A stretch of 64,000 bases of DNA from Methylomagnum ishizawai (GTDB taxonomy: Bacteria; Pseudomonadota; Gammaproteobacteria; Methylococcales; Methylomonadaceae). The position numbers and the translations under genes were made by a program. The number at the start of each line of letters is the position of its first letter. Position 1 is the stretch's first letter. This document shows, piece after piece, positions 28,298-38,315 of the stretch. The stretch is taken from the NCBI GenBank assembly GCA_945861705.1, contig CAMAVM010000001.1, forward strand, positions 1 to 64,000, in the 5' to 3' direction. The notes under the pieces were generated by a model. It was not told the DNA's origin. It did no database searches and saw only the letters and a program-made list of their open reading frames with translations.

Positions 28298-28412
28298 CCT
28301 GTGTTTTTTGATGGACTTGTCGGCTTCATACCGGTGAGTCGCGTGTATTTTGGAGTGACAAACCTAGGTTTGTCACTCCGCCCTATATCAAGTCACAGGT
28401 TTAACCCACTAC
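28298..28412. repeat. Dispersed ~115-bp repeat with palindromic core, copy 2
   Basis: Matches 14039-14150 over its whole length. The core at 28352-28379 is a perfect 28-base palindrome (GGAGTGACAAACCT and its inverse). It lies just downstream of the GH17-like gene. A core-only copy occurs at 61150-61172. The following bases to 28461 contain a decayed piece of the CTTCGACAAG-type repeat. Confidence 0.8.
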
Positions 28413-28597
28413 CAAACTCAGGATAACCTAGCCGAACCATGAATGGAATCAACAAGTTCAGTAATTTCTACCACAAAAAAGCTAGCACGCCTTATGTTTT
28501 AAGTAAAAATTCGACTATAGTTAGCGTTTTTTTGTGTCGGTAACCCTAGTCCGTCATTGCTATTCATTTTAATCCCTATCTCAGAGAACCACGATAC

Positions 28598-29986
28598 ATG
28601 AAGATTGTGAAACATATCCTACTCATATTGACAGCATCAGTTTTGATGCTGGTTTCGCATACAGCTATGTCCCGCCATGCGGCACTGTTGATTGATGCTG
28701 ATAGTGGCAATGTGTTGTATGAGATGGAAGCCAATCAGTCGTGGTATCCGGCTTCGCTCACAAAATTGATGACGTTGTACATGGCTTTTTCCGCATTGGA
28801 ATCTGGGCGATTGCGCTTAAGCGATTCGATGAATATCTCCAGTCATGCTGCCCATCAACCGACCAGTAAACTGGGTTTACGCGCATGGGATTCAATTTCC
28901 GTTGAAGATGCTATTTTGGCCGTCGTCACCCGTTCTGCTAATGATGCTGCGGTGGTACTTGCAGAAAGAATAGGCGGCACTGAAAGCCAGTTTGCCATAC
29001 AAATGACATCGACAGCGCATAGCTTAGGAATGTACGGCAGCCATTTTATGAATGCAACCGGATTACCACACGACTGGCAGACTACAACCGCGCATGATAT
29101 GGCGTTGCTGGCCTTGAAAATACAGAAGAACTTCCCCCAGTATTACCCTTATTTTGCGGTAGATAGCCTTTATTACAATGGTCGATATTTACGCAGCACG
29201 AACAAGTTTGTCGCCAATTACCCCGGCGCAGAAGGCATGAAAACCGGCTATACCTGTGGCTCTGGTTACAATCTGGTTGCTTCTGCCAACCAATACGGCA
29301 AACGCCTGATCGGTGTCGTGTTAGGCGGCATGAGCAGCGCCGAGCGCTATCAGCACATGTTTACTATGATGGATATTGGCTACTCGAATGAATACGGCTC
29401 GTATCATTCAAAAAACATTAATTCAATGAGCAAGAATTCGGTTGGCACACCACCTTATCAGCTTTCTTGTGGGCATCGACCTTCATCGCATTTTGCCTCT
29501 CGACACGAAGATGATGACGACCATCATGTCCGTTATGTGAGGAAAACGACTCATATCTCTCATCATGCTTCAAATAGCAGAAACGAAAGCCGAAGAACGG
29601 TCACAAAAATCAGAATAGCGGGGAAAACCAAAACGATTGTGAAGTACGCTTCTGAATCACGGCGGGTAGCAAAATCGAGCAAGAATAGCCATCATGCAAG
29701 CAAAAAGACTAACAAAACCAAGGTTGTCGCCACATCCAAGAAAAGCAGTAAAAAAGTGGTAGAAACCGTTGCTAAAAGTAAAAAATCCACCAAATCAGGA
29801 AAAGCCATTCAAGTCGCTAAAGCCAGCTCTCACAGCAAGGGCTATTTTGTTCCTACTACCAAGGATAAGAAAACAAGCTCATCGGCTAAAAGCAAAAATA
29901 AGGGTTATTTCAAATCCGAAAGCTCAAGCAAATCGGTAGCTAAAAGCAGTGCTAAGAGCAAAAAGGCGACTAAGAAAAAGTCTTGA
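28598..29986 (+). CDS. D-alanyl-D-alanine carboxypeptidase (peptidase S11)
   Basis: A low-molecular-weight penicillin-binding protein that trims the terminal D-Ala of peptidoglycan stems. Signal peptide (about 1-26), then SxxK (PASLTKLMT), SxN (RSANDAAVV) and KTG (MKTGYTCGSG) motifs in the right order. After about residue 280 the usual beta domain is replaced by a 180-residue Lys/Ser/His-rich, low-complexity tail (KSSKNSHHASKKTNK and similar). Such a tail could bind anionic cell-wall polymers or DNA, which is inference. No membrane-anchor helix at the C-terminus is visible. Confidence 0.9.
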   Translation: MKIVKHILLILTASVLMLVSHTAMSRHAALLIDADSGNVLYEMEANQSWYPASLTKLMTLYMAFSALESGRLRLSDSMNISSHAAHQPTSKLGLRAWDSISVEDAILAVVTRSANDAAVVLAERIGGTESQFAIQMTSTAHSLGMYGSHFMNATGLPHDWQTTTAHDMALLALKIQKNFPQYYPYFAVDSLYYNGRYLRSTNKFVANYPGAEGMKTGYTCGSGYNLVASANQYGKRLIGVVLGGMSSAERYQHMFTMMDIGYSNEYGSYHSKNINSMSKNSVGTPPYQLSCGHRPSSHFASRHEDDDDHHVRYVRKTTHISHHASNSRNESRRTVTKIRIAGKTKTIVKYASESRRVAKSSKNSHHASKKTNKTKVVATSKKSSKKVVETVAKSKKSTKSGKAIQVAKASSHSKGYFVPTTKDKKTSSSAKSKNKGYFKSESSSKSVAKSSAKSKKATKKKS

Positions 29987-30024
29987 TAGGTATCCAACTC
30001 TTTGATTAAGCATAAAAATCCGGT

Positions 30025-31176
30025 TTAATCAACATTAATGGATTTATCGCCCCGCAGCTTTTCAAACGGCATTAAATGGATGCCTTCTGCAAGCAGCGAA
30101 ATCTTGACCTGCTCCCCCTGCCCTAAGTCATTACGCCTTGCAACGTGAATTGGCAAGGTCATGGTAATAACGACATTTTCCGGTGCATCACAGGCTATCT
30201 GGGCAATCGCATATTCACTCAGCACCGTATAGCTGGCAACAATACCGGACAAGGGATTTTCGCGTTCGCCGTTGGAGGGTCGATGCCGACGATGCAACAG
30301 TACATTTGCTGATTGAATCATCCAACAAACTTTTACTCCTGGCAGATAATCAGGCTGGTAGTTTGCTTCTAACACCACGCCTCTCCACCTTATCAACGTT
30401 TTTTGGGCTTGTGGATTATGACTAACAACATGGGCAACGAACAAATTTTGTTGATCCATTAGCCGAGCTACCGTTGCGCTAACAGGATGGGCGGCAACAT
30501 CCAATGGCGTTCCGGTTTGCAAAGTAACACCTTTATGCAAAATGCACAGCTTGTCAGCAAGCAGGGTGGCTTCTTCCAGGTCATGCGTGACCAAGATTAT
30601 GGGCATGGATAGCGTTCGACGTAATTCGGCAAGTTCACGATACAAACGCCGTCGAGTTACCTGATCTACCGCCGAAAACGGTTCATCCAGCAATAACACC
30701 TTGGGTTCTCTTGCCAACGCACGGGCGACTGCTACCCGCTGTTGCTGTCCACCGGACAAGGTCTTTGGATAGCGATCTTCCAAACCACTAAGATGAACAC
30801 GACTTAAAATTTCCTTCGCATACTCGCTTCCAGCTTGTTTAGGCAGGTGTGCCAAGCTTTCCTGCACATTTTGGATAGCGGTCAGATGGGGGAATAAGGC
30901 GTAGTTTTGAAAAACCATGCCAACCTTACGCTGGTGGGCGGCGAGGAAATGCCCTGCTGAACTGTCTTGCCAAAGCTCCTCTTGGCATTTAACAAAACCT
31001 TGTTCGCTTTGATGCAGCCCAACAATTGAACGCAAGACTGTGGTCTTGCCGCTACCTGAAGGTCCTACCAGTGCCAGCATTTCGCCTTTCTGACAATTGA
31101 ATGTAACATCTAGCGGTATCGGCTTGGCTTGCCTTAATCTTACCGCTACTCCCTGTCCATCAATGTCCAGTCTCAT
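30025..31176 (-). CDS. modC: Molybdate ABC transporter ATP-binding protein
   Basis: 383 residues from the ATG at 31176 (GGAA six bases upstream). Alternatives at 31206 (overlapping modB by 8 bases) and 31236 are possible. Walker A GPSGSGKTT, signature LSGGQQQR, Walker B VLLLDEP and switch histidine LVTHD are intact. The C-terminal 150 residues form the TOBE/MOP-type oxyanion-sensing domain. With modB and modA it forms a complete ABC importer for molybdate, or possibly tungstate. Confidence 0.93.
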   Translation of the reverse strand: MRLDIDGQGVAVRLRQAKPIPLDVTFNCQKGEMLALVGPSGSGKTTVLRSIVGLHQSEQGFVKCQEELWQDSSAGHFLAAHQRKVGMVFQNYALFPHLTAIQNVQESLAHLPKQAGSEYAKEILSRVHLSGLEDRYPKTLSGGQQQRVAVARALAREPKVLLLDEPFSAVDQVTRRRLYRELAELRRTLSMPIILVTHDLEEATLLADKLCILHKGVTLQTGTPLDVAAHPVSATVARLMDQQNLFVAHVVSHNPQAQKTLIRWRGVVLEANYQPDYLPGVKVCWMIQSANVLLHRRHRPSNGERENPLSGIVASYTVLSEYAIAQIACDAPENVVITMTLPIHVARRNDLGQGEQVKISLLAEGIHLMPFEKLRGDKSINVD

Positions 31177-31198
31177 AGCATTTCCGGCATTGCTATCG

Positions 31199-31867
31199 TC
31201 AACCATACCGTCTCTTAGTATAGTCACCCACCGCATAACTTAGCGCAATCGTCACTAGCGAAAACACCAGCAATACCGCCGACATCGACGCAGCAGCGCC
31301 ATTATCGAATGCTTGCACACGGTCATAAATGGCGATAGCAATGGTTTTGGTTTCGCCAGGAATACTGCCCCCAACCATCAATACCACACCGAATTCGCCT
31401 AAGGTATGGGCAAATGTTAGGACGACAGCAGAAACAATACCGGGCCAGGATAAAGGCAATTCAATCCGCCAGAACACCTTAGCGGGTGTCATGGCGCAAC
31501 ACGCACCCGCTTCCCTGAGTTCTCGCGGAATGGCTTCAAATGCGCGTTGTATGGGTTGAATGGCAAAAGGTAGATTGAATAAAATGGATGCAACAACCAA
31601 TCCTTCAAAGCTGAATACCAGGGTGTGACCCAGCCATCTTTCCAGAAAACGACCTAGAACGGTAGCGTTTCCCAGTGAAATCAACAGGTAATAGCCTAAT
31701 ACCGTAGGCGGTAGGACAAGTGGAATCGCCAATAACGCCTGCACCGCGCTTTTTCCGTAAAAATGGTGATAAGCGAGCCAGCGTCCGGTCAGCAGACCGA
31801 TAGGCAACAAAACTAAAACGGTGCATCCGCTCAGTTTCATTGATAACAATAAGGCTTCCCAATCCAT
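31199..31867 (-). CDS. modB: Molybdate ABC transporter permease
   Basis: The 222-residue permease has five to six membrane helices. It has the EAA-type loop around AFEAIPRELREAGACCAMTPAKVFWRIELP, which contacts the ATPase, and the family motif LVLPPTVLGYYLL. It lies between modA and modC, with only 3 bases to modA and an overlap or close junction to modC. Confidence 0.95.
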   Translation of the reverse strand: MDWEALLLSMKLSGCTVLVLLPIGLLTGRWLAYHHFYGKSAVQALLAIPLVLPPTVLGYYLLISLGNATVLGRFLERWLGHTLVFSFEGLVVASILFNLPFAIQPIQRAFEAIPRELREAGACCAMTPAKVFWRIELPLSWPGIVSAVVLTFAHTLGEFGVVLMVGGSIPGETKTIAIAIYDRVQAFDNGAAASMSAVLLVFSLVTIALSYAVGDYTKRRYG

Positions 31868-31870
31868 GAC

Positions 31871-32665
31871 TTACTGCGGTGAAGTAAAGCCGTAACGCTG
31901 TAGAATCGCTTTGGTTTTGGGCAATTGTAAAAAAGCATAAAACGCTTTGGCGGTAGCACCTGCTGTTTTTGTCAGCACCATTCTTTGTTTTAACGGCGGA
32001 TGACTGTATTCCGGTAGCAACACATAGTTGCCTTCTATCTTTAGTTTTGGTGAAAGCATCAAAGAATAAGCAAAAATACCGCCTTGCGTGGAATCAGAGA
32101 TGGCAAACTGGGCAGCCTGGGCGACATTCTCCCCCAGCACTAAATGAGGTTGTATAGATTCCCATAAACCAACTGAGGTAAGTGCCGCTTTAGCTGCACG
32201 GCCATAAGGCGCATGTTCAGGATTAGCAATCGCAAAACGCTTGATTTCGCCATTTTTCAATGCCAGCTCTAAGCCTTGCATTGCGCTGTCTACCCGCAAA
32301 GCTGAACCTTTTGGCGCGTATAAAACCAATCTGCCAATTGCGTATAACTGACCATCATCAAGGGTTTTGTGCTGTTTAGCCAACTCCAAAACATACTTTT
32401 CATCGGCGGACATAAACAGCTCATAAGGTGCGCCTTGCATGATTTGCCGGGCAAAATTTCCCGACGAGCCGAAGCTGAATTTTACCGTCAATCCCGTTTC
32501 TTGGGTGAATTCTTGCGCGACTTCTTCAAGGGCAAATTGTAGGTCGGATGCAGCAGCTACGATGGTCGTATCAGCGGCATATATGTTCAGACTTAAGCAA
32601 AATAATCCTGCAAAAAGAAATTGTAACGTCTTGCGTTTGAAAACGGCTGGGCTTGCATTTGACAC
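31871..32665 (-). CDS. modA: Molybdate ABC transporter substrate-binding protein
   Basis: 264 residues: N-terminal signal (KTLQFLFAGLFCLSLNIYAA) and a periplasmic type II binding fold. Motifs are VAAASDLQFALEE, FSFGSSGNFARQIMQGAPYELFMSADE, and IANPEHAPYGRAAKAAL, as in the ModA branch related to Azotobacter-type proteins. The start codon is GTG at 32665, since no ATG gives a full signal peptide. It is first in the modABC order on this strand. Confidence 0.93.
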   Translation of the reverse strand: MSNASPAVFKRKTLQFLFAGLFCLSLNIYAADTTIVAAASDLQFALEEVAQEFTQETGLTVKFSFGSSGNFARQIMQGAPYELFMSADEKYVLELAKQHKTLDDGQLYAIGRLVLYAPKGSALRVDSAMQGLELALKNGEIKRFAIANPEHAPYGRAAKAALTSVGLWESIQPHLVLGENVAQAAQFAISDSTQGGIFAYSLMLSPKLKIEGNYVLLPEYSHPPLKQRMVLTKTAGATAKAFYAFLQLPKTKAILQRYGFTSPQ

Positions 32666-32777
32666 TATTTTTTGCTCAAATTAATTGCAATTGAACGAGC
32701 AGTCTTACTCGCATTTCATGACTGTTTGCTTATAGTAATTAGAGATGAAATCCGGTTAGTAGACAATGAGTCAAATA

Positions 32778-32791
32778 CTTATCGCGATAAG
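32778..32791. promoter_or_regulatory. Perfect 14-bp palindrome upstream of modA
   Basis: CTTATCGCGATAAG at 32778-32791 lies 113 bases before the modA start. It is a candidate operator. It does not match the ModE site (ATCGCTATATA-type) well, so the regulator is unknown. Confidence 0.35.
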
Positions 32792-32904
32792 GTATATTCA
32801 GTACATTGAATAATGTGATGCCAAGCATTAATAATCGAGGTCATTTAGCCGCAATTGTCCGGCGTGGACGCTCTCAGGCAGGCAAGTTGGGCTATAGGAT
32901 CGAA

Positions 32905-33549
32905 TTACAAAGAATGGTGGTATAAAGCTAAAACCTGCCGCACGTAGTTTTGCGTTTCTGGATAAGGTGGGATGGAGTTGTTGTGTCGTATTACTGCATT
33001 TTCGCCGGCATTATAAGCGGCTACGGCAAGCCTTAGATTGTAATTGAACATACCCAATAAATCCTTTAAATACCGCGTACCGCCATCAACATTCTGGACT
33101 GGGTCAGTACGGTTAAGCACCCCGTAGCGTTTGGCTGTACCGGGCATCAACTGCATTAATCCGACTGCGCCTGCTGGGGATACGGCACTGGAGTTATACG
33201 CGGATTCTGTTTGGATGACGGCGTGAACCAATCTTTCTTCAACCCCGTTTCTGTAGGCGGCATTGGCGATAAGGTTAGAGAATTTGCTCTTATTGACGCT
33301 TCGATTGCTGAATATATCGCTAAAGCTATGAAATAGTGTGGGGTAAGTATTGCCCTCCCTATTCCTGAATCGGCTTTCACTAATCATCTTAAGCCGATAT
33401 GGACTGGTCTTGATGATGCGCTTATACAGGGGATTTCTGGGTTCGTCTGTGTAGTGGATACGTCCATTGGTATCAACGAATTTATAAATGTCCGCAATCG
33501 CCAGATTTGAGATCAATAAGGTCAATAAAAAAAATAGTTTTTTTATCAT
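32905..33549 (-). CDS. Lytic transglycosylase with DUF4124 N-terminus
   Basis: 214 residues: signal peptide, a DUF4124 segment (IYKFVDTNGRIHYTDEP, about 21-37) and a C-terminal SLT domain. The SLT domain has the catalytic glutamate in HAVIQTESAYNSSAVSPAGAVG (seen as VIQTESAYN and SPAGAVGLMQLMP), AVAAYNAGENAV and PETQNYVRQVL. It cleaves the glycan strand of peptidoglycan, forming anhydromuropeptides. It lies downstream of purT on the same strand. Confidence 0.93.
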   Translation of the reverse strand: MIKKLFFLLTLLISNLAIADIYKFVDTNGRIHYTDEPRNPLYKRIIKTSPYRLKMISESRFRNREGNTYPTLFHSFSDIFSNRSVNKSKFSNLIANAAYRNGVEERLVHAVIQTESAYNSSAVSPAGAVGLMQLMPGTAKRYGVLNRTDPVQNVDGGTRYLKDLLGMFNYNLRLAVAAYNAGENAVIRHNNSIPPYPETQNYVRQVLALYHHSL

Positions 33550-33559
33550 TTAATACCCG

Positions 33560-34759
33560 CTATTCGCAATGAATACCCACTAAACCAGCGGCCTTAACCG
33601 CCCTATTTCTCGCTTCTTCAACTGTTTCAGCCGAAGCCAGCGCCACGCCCATTCTCCTGTTAACTAATGCTTCCGGTTTGCCAAATAGCCTGATTTCGCT
33701 ATCAGGCACTGCCAACGCAGCATCTAAACCATTATAAAAAAAGTCCTTTGCATTAATATTGGAGAGAATTACAGCACTAGCACCGTGTTTTTGCAAGCTA
33801 GTATCTACTGGCAGCCCTAAAATAGCGCGTACATGTAATTCGAATTCATTCTGTTTCTGTGTGGTCATTGTAACCATACCTGTGTCGTGCGGTCTGGGAC
33901 TTACTTCACAAAACCAGACATTGTCCCCCTTAACAAACAACTCAACGCCGAATAAACCCACCCCACCTAATGCTTCTGTTACCTTATTAGCTATATCTTT
34001 AGCCGTTTCCAATGCCGATGCAGTCATTGCCTGCGGTTGCCAGCTTTGGCGGTAATCGCCATTTTCCTGGATATGGCCTATGGGTTCACAGAAATAAGTC
34101 TGGATATTGCCTTCGCTATTTACCGCCCTTACCGTCAATAAGGTGATTTCAAAGTCAAAATCGATTTTGGATTCGACAATCACTTTTCCGGTATCAACCC
34201 TGCCACTGACTTTAGCATAATTCCACGCTTGTTCAAGTTGCTCGGCACTTTTAACCATGGTTTGGCCTTTGCCCGAAGACGACATGGTCGGTTTAACAAA
34301 GCAGGGATAACCGATTCCGCCATCAACGGCGGCTTTTAATTGCCCAAAACTTTCGGCAAATGCGTATTTTGAGGTGGGTATTTGTAGCGTTTCGGCAACC
34401 AAGGTACGGATGCCTTCGCGGTTCATAGTGAGCTGGATTGCCCTGGCGTTTGGTATTACACGACAAAGCCCTTCAGCTTCGATCTCAGCCAAAGCATCAG
34501 TTGCTATCGCTTCTATTTCAGGAATGATAAGGTCGGGGCATTCTAAATCAATGATTTTGCGTAATTCTTCCGCATCGGTCATCGTGATGACATGGCTACG
34601 ATGGGCGACTTGTTGGGCTGGAGCGTTGGGATAGCGGTCTACGGCGATGACTTCCACACCGTAGCGTTGCAAGCAGATAGCGATTTCCTTACCCAGCTCA
34701 CCAGAACCAAGCAGCATCGCTTTGGTTGCGCTATTAGTTAACGCACTACCTAACTTCAT
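33560..34759 (-). CDS. purT: Formate-dependent phosphoribosylglycinamide formyltransferase
   Basis: PurT makes formyl-GAR from GAR, formate and ATP in purine synthesis, bypassing folate-dependent PurN. The 399 residues show the N-terminal [14 protein letters not shown] and the ATP-grasp core with [39 protein letters not shown] and the C-terminal RRMGVALA. Length is standard. Its start overlaps the stop of the MutS-like gene by 4 bases, indicating translational coupling. Confidence 0.97.
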   Translation of the reverse strand: MKLGSALTNSATKAMLLGSGELGKEIAICLQRYGVEVIAVDRYPNAPAQQVAHRSHVITMTDAEELRKIIDLECPDLIIPEIEAIATDALAEIEAEGLCRVIPNARAIQLTMNREGIRTLVAETLQIPTSKYAFAESFGQLKAAVDGGIGYPCFVKPTMSSSGKGQTMVKSAEQLEQAWNYAKVSGRVDTGKVIVESKIDFDFEITLLTVRAVNSEGNIQTYFCEPIGHIQENGDYRQSWQPQAMTASALETAKDIANKVTEALGGVGLFGVELFVKGDNVWFCEVSPRPHDTGMVTMTTQKQNEFELHVRAILGLPVDTSLQKHGASAVILSNINAKDFFYNGLDAALAVPDSEIRLFGKPEALVNRRMGVALASAETVEEARNRAVKAAGLVGIHCE

Positions 34760-36357
34760 TTTGACGTATCTGGTTGACTATCAAAATAACTATCAATGTC
34801 TTCCTTAGAAAAACCAATCTTCTTTGCGACACGATCCGCATGGCTGACTCTGGAAATACCCGGAATTAAACGATAAGTCGGCGCATCATTGGCAAATTCA
34901 ACCTGTTTTGCATTGCCCGTGCCTGCTTTGGCAAATTGATCGACTAATTGATGGTTGTGGGTAATCAGGATGGTGCTGTTGCCTTTTCGATAAAAGCCGT
35001 TGAGGACATTAGACGAAGCCTCCATTTTTTCTTCAAACGTCGTGCCTTCAGAAAGCTCGTCCAACACCACCAAACTTTTTGCTGACGATGCTAAAAAGAT
35101 GTCTTTGGTGCGTTTTAATTCGGTACCAAAGCGCCCTTCGCCATCATCCAGATGGCTTATTTCCGGCACTTGATAGAAAACCTTGTCAGCTACCGTCAAG
35201 CTTGCCGTTTTAGCAGGAATATAACCGCCAATCTGCGCCAGCACTTGAATTTGCGTCACCGTTTTGCAAAATGCCGTTTTGCCGCCGCTATTTGGTCCCG
35301 TCAGCAATACCAATTTTTCGTCGTCCAATTCAAAATCATTGCCGACATAATTGGGATTTTCCTTACCTAATACGGGGTTAACTGCTGACGTTAGATTAAT
35401 ACGATGGTGTTTGACATCTTCAAACTTAGGTAGGACGGTACTGTGCGGGAAGTTATCGGCAAATTTCATGAACGACAGTAATTCGTCGATTTGCCCCAAA
35501 GCATCCAGCAATTCGGCGACTGGCTCGGCTTTTTTATACTCGTTTCTTAACGGAATAATGCAGTTATCGCGGTCATATCCGCCCACAATAGGGAAATACA
35601 GCAACAATAAAGGTCCTAAAAACACCGCTACGGTACGCAGTGAAGGCGCGATACTGACGGGTGAAAAAAGGGAAATCAGCCACAACAGCGCAAAAATCGA
35701 TCCAAGCAGCATAGGTTTGAAAATTTGCGGCTTAAATATAACCGGAACTGGAAAATAAGACTCCCCGCGCTCTTCTTTGGACGTGATTTTACCTTCTACA
35801 AAATAAACTGGACCTTGCATCAGCGAGTAGTAGCGTGATTCTGAAAACACTTTTACTTTATTGAAAAGCTCAGTTAGATACTTTCCTTTAGGCTTTTCAG
35901 CCGCTTGGATACTACTAACGAAATCCTGGATAAAACTTACACCACTTTTGTACTGCTTATACCCGTAGCCTTCTATTTCATTTTTGGCTCGTGCTTGTGA
36001 AAATGCCCCTAAAAATTCACCAAACAATAATAAATGTAGGTTTTTTTCATTGATTGCAGCACTGGCAACCAGTTGTTCAAGTTGTTCTTTTAGTTTTTGA
36101 TTTTTTTGCAGTTCCAGTAAAGCATCTTGCTTTGCCTTGATTGCCTTTAAATCGCTTAATGGCTGGCACAAAGATCGATACAGCACCGCTTGACCGACAT
36201 TAGTTGAAGCATGATTGACGGCTTCAAAAACCTTGTCAATTTCAATCGTGTTAAATGCGGTTGCATCAATAACACCCTCGCCCATTGGCAACGGTTGACT
36301 GGATTTTATGGTAGGCCAGGTTTCTTCCTGCCAGCTATTTAGTATGGTTTCTTGCAT
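34756..36357 (-). CDS. Membrane-associated MutS-like ATPase
   Basis: 533 residues with a MutS core/lever-like helical region (about 25-200), two hydrophobic helices (about 235-285, [15 protein letters not shown] and [18 protein letters not shown]), and a MutS-type ABC ATPase domain. The ATPase domain has Walker [12 protein letters not shown], the ED loop [12 protein letters not shown], Walker [13 protein letters not shown] and ILITHNH. The mismatch-recognition domain of MutS1 is absent. It resembles the MutS-family proteins with transmembrane segments whose role is unknown. Stop overlaps the start of purT. Confidence 0.85.
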   Translation of the reverse strand: MQETILNSWQEETWPTIKSSQPLPMGEGVIDATAFNTIEIDKVFEAVNHASTNVGQAVLYRSLCQPLSDLKAIKAKQDALLELQKNQKLKEQLEQLVASAAINEKNLHLLLFGEFLGAFSQARAKNEIEGYGYKQYKSGVSFIQDFVSSIQAAEKPKGKYLTELFNKVKVFSESRYYSLMQGPVYFVEGKITSKEERGESYFPVPVIFKPQIFKPMLLGSIFALLWLISLFSPVSIAPSLRTVAVFLGPLLLLYFPIVGGYDRDNCIIPLRNEYKKAEPVAELLDALGQIDELLSFMKFADNFPHSTVLPKFEDVKHHRINLTSAVNPVLGKENPNYVGNDFELDDEKLVLLTGPNSGGKTAFCKTVTQIQVLAQIGGYIPAKTASLTVADKVFYQVPEISHLDDGEGRFGTELKRTKDIFLASSAKSLVVLDELSEGTTFEEKMEASSNVLNGFYRKGNSTILITHNHQLVDQFAKAGTGNAKQVEFANDAPTYRLIPGISRVSHADRVAKKIGFSKEDIDSYFDSQPDTSK

Positions 36358-36431
36358 GTAACGACCTTAAATCGACAGGAATAGGTTACTGATAGGTTAA
36401 CAATAGCTAGGTAAGCCACTCATCAAGCAGA

Positions 36432-36974
36432 TTAGCGACTGATTAACGTTAAAAACTCGGAGCGGGTGCTGATTTCCTTACGAAATGCACCCGTCATCAC
36501 CGAAGTTGTCATCACTGAGTTTTGCTTCTCAACGCCGCGCATCATCATACATAAATGCTTGGCTTCAATGACCACGGCAACGCCGCGTGCACCCGTTGCT
36601 TGCATGATGGCATCGGCAATTTGTTTGGTCAGCCGTTCCTGAATTTGCAGCCTTCGGGCATACATATCAATCACGCGAGCAACCTTGGACAAGCCCAGGA
36701 CTTTGCCACAAGGCAAATAACCAACATGGCATTTGCCAATAAACGGCAGCAAATGATGTTCGCACAATGAATACAATTCGATGTCTTTGACGATGACCAT
36801 ATCCTCAGAATCTGCGGTAAAAATCGCATCATTCAAGACTTCTTCTAGTGTTTTATCGTAGCCATTATTAAGAAATTTGAATGCCTTAGCCGCACGTTTA
36901 GGCGTATCGAGCAAGCCTTCTCGGTTTAAATCTTCGCCAATGGCCGCGATAATTTTTGAAAATTGTTCTTCCAT
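36432..36974 (-). CDS. folE: GTP cyclohydrolase I
   Basis: FolE converts GTP to dihydroneopterin triphosphate for folate synthesis. The 180 residues include the zinc ligands in [20 protein letters not shown] (Cys-x-x-His) and the later HLCMMMRGV, the substrate loop around [17 protein letters not shown], and GVAVVIEA. Length is normal for the bacterial enzyme. It is monocistronic between the MutS-like gene and dusA. Confidence 0.97.
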   Translation of the reverse strand: MEEQFSKIIAAIGEDLNREGLLDTPKRAAKAFKFLNNGYDKTLEEVLNDAIFTADSEDMVIVKDIELYSLCEHHLLPFIGKCHVGYLPCGKVLGLSKVARVIDMYARRLQIQERLTKQIADAIMQATGARGVAVVIEAKHLCMMMRGVEKQNSVMTTSVMTGAFRKEISTRSEFLTLISR

Positions 36975-37014
36975 CGTATGTTGCTCTTACTTATTTTAGT
37001 TTCAGAAGTATACC

Positions 37015-38067
37015 TTAATGAAAGGTAAAAGCTATGGCATCACGCACCACATTGATACCCGCATTCGGGGTAGTAGCATTCTCGCTCAAATGTCGCCGCC
37101 ACGCCCTCGCGCCCGGTTCACCATGAAAAAGTCCTAAAATATGGCGAGTGATGCTGTTCAAGCGAACACCCTGGGTTAATTGACCTTCAATATAAGGCAG
37201 CAATGAGTCCATAATTTCATGGCGTGATTTTGACGGCTCATTAGCATTAAAAATACGTTTATCAACTTCTGCCAACATATAAGGATTCTGGTACGCCTCA
37301 CGACCCACCATCACGCCATCAAGACACTGCAACAGATTTTCGGTTTGATCCAAAGTTATAACGCCACCATTGAGGATAATTTCGAGCTGAGGAAAATCTG
37401 TCTTTAATTGATAAACCTCGTCGTATTTTAGGGGTGGAATCTCCCGATTTTGCTTAGGAGACAAGCCCTTTAACAGGGCTTTTCTAGCATGAACAATAAA
37501 CGTCTCACAGCCCGCGTTGGCAACCTTTTCCACAAATAATGCCAATTCTTCGTAAGAATCCCTATTATCCACACCAATCCGTGACTTTACCGTCACCGGA
37601 ATCGAAACCGCAGCACACATTGCCGCCACACAGTCTGCCACGAGATCCGGTTCCAACATCAAACACGCACCAAATCGACCATTTTGAACGCGATCACTGG
37701 GGCAGCCGACATTCAGGTTAACTTCGTCGTAGCCAAAATCCTCAACCATTTTGGCGCATATCGCCAACTCTCGCGGATTGCTGCCACCCAACTGAAACCC
37801 CAGAGGATGTTCTTCAGAATTAAACTGCAAAAACCGATTATGATCGCCATGTATCAAAGCCCCCGTCGTAACCATTTCGGTATATAACAGTGCATGTTGT
37901 GAGATAAGTCGATGAAAGTACCTACAATGCCGATCCGTCCAGTCCATCATCGGGGCCACACAAAACCTCGATGCCTTGAAAATACTGTGGTTATTGTTGT
38001 GATTATTGGGTTCTATCATTGTATTTAACAAAAATTTTCGTCTATTTTTTGCGCGGTTTTTTACCAT
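37015..38067 (-). CDS. dusA: tRNA-dihydrouridine(20/20a) synthase DusA
   Basis: DusA reduces uridines 20/20a in the tRNA D-loop using FMN and NADPH. The 350-residue frame has [20 protein letters not shown], the catalytic cysteine in [47 protein letters not shown] and the C-terminal [19 protein letters not shown] identifies the DusA branch. An internal ATG at 38019 would remove 16 basic residues, and neither start has a clear ribosome site. Confidence 0.95.
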   Translation of the reverse strand: MVKNRAKNRRKFLLNTMIEPNNHNNNHSIFKASRFCVAPMMDWTDRHCRYFHRLISQHALLYTEMVTTGALIHGDHNRFLQFNSEEHPLGFQLGGSNPRELAICAKMVEDFGYDEVNLNVGCPSDRVQNGRFGACLMLEPDLVADCVAAMCAAVSIPVTVKSRIGVDNRDSYEELALFVEKVANAGCETFIVHARKALLKGLSPKQNREIPPLKYDEVYQLKTDFPQLEIILNGGVITLDQTENLLQCLDGVMVGREAYQNPYMLAEVDKRIFNANEPSKSRHEIMDSLLPYIEGQLTQGVRLNSITRHILGLFHGEPGARAWRRHLSENATTPNAGINVVRDAIAFTFH

Positions 38068-38315
38068 AAGATACTCATACTCGCACTAAAGTCTTAGCAC
38101 ATTTTCACGTAGCCGGTAGCTTTCTTGGCGTGCTGATGAGTTATGGAAAAATTCCTGTTACTTTTTCTTAAAAAAATATTATTCTAAGTGCTGACTGTCG
38201 CGCTAATCTTGTTGAGTAAAACCATTTTTATAGTTAACTTTCTATAAAAACAGTTAGTTGAATGGGGTTATGACGATTATCTAATAACTGCAAAAGTTTA
38301 CAGGAAAACATCTGG

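Noticed and set aside
28298-28412. Possible CRISPR-like repeat
   Set aside because: Only two long copies 14 kb apart and one core copy; no regular spacers.
32850-32895. Possible molybdenum-cofactor riboswitch before modA
   Set aside because: The sequence GAGAGCGTCC...GGAC does not match the known motif and lies too far upstream; a covariance search would be needed.
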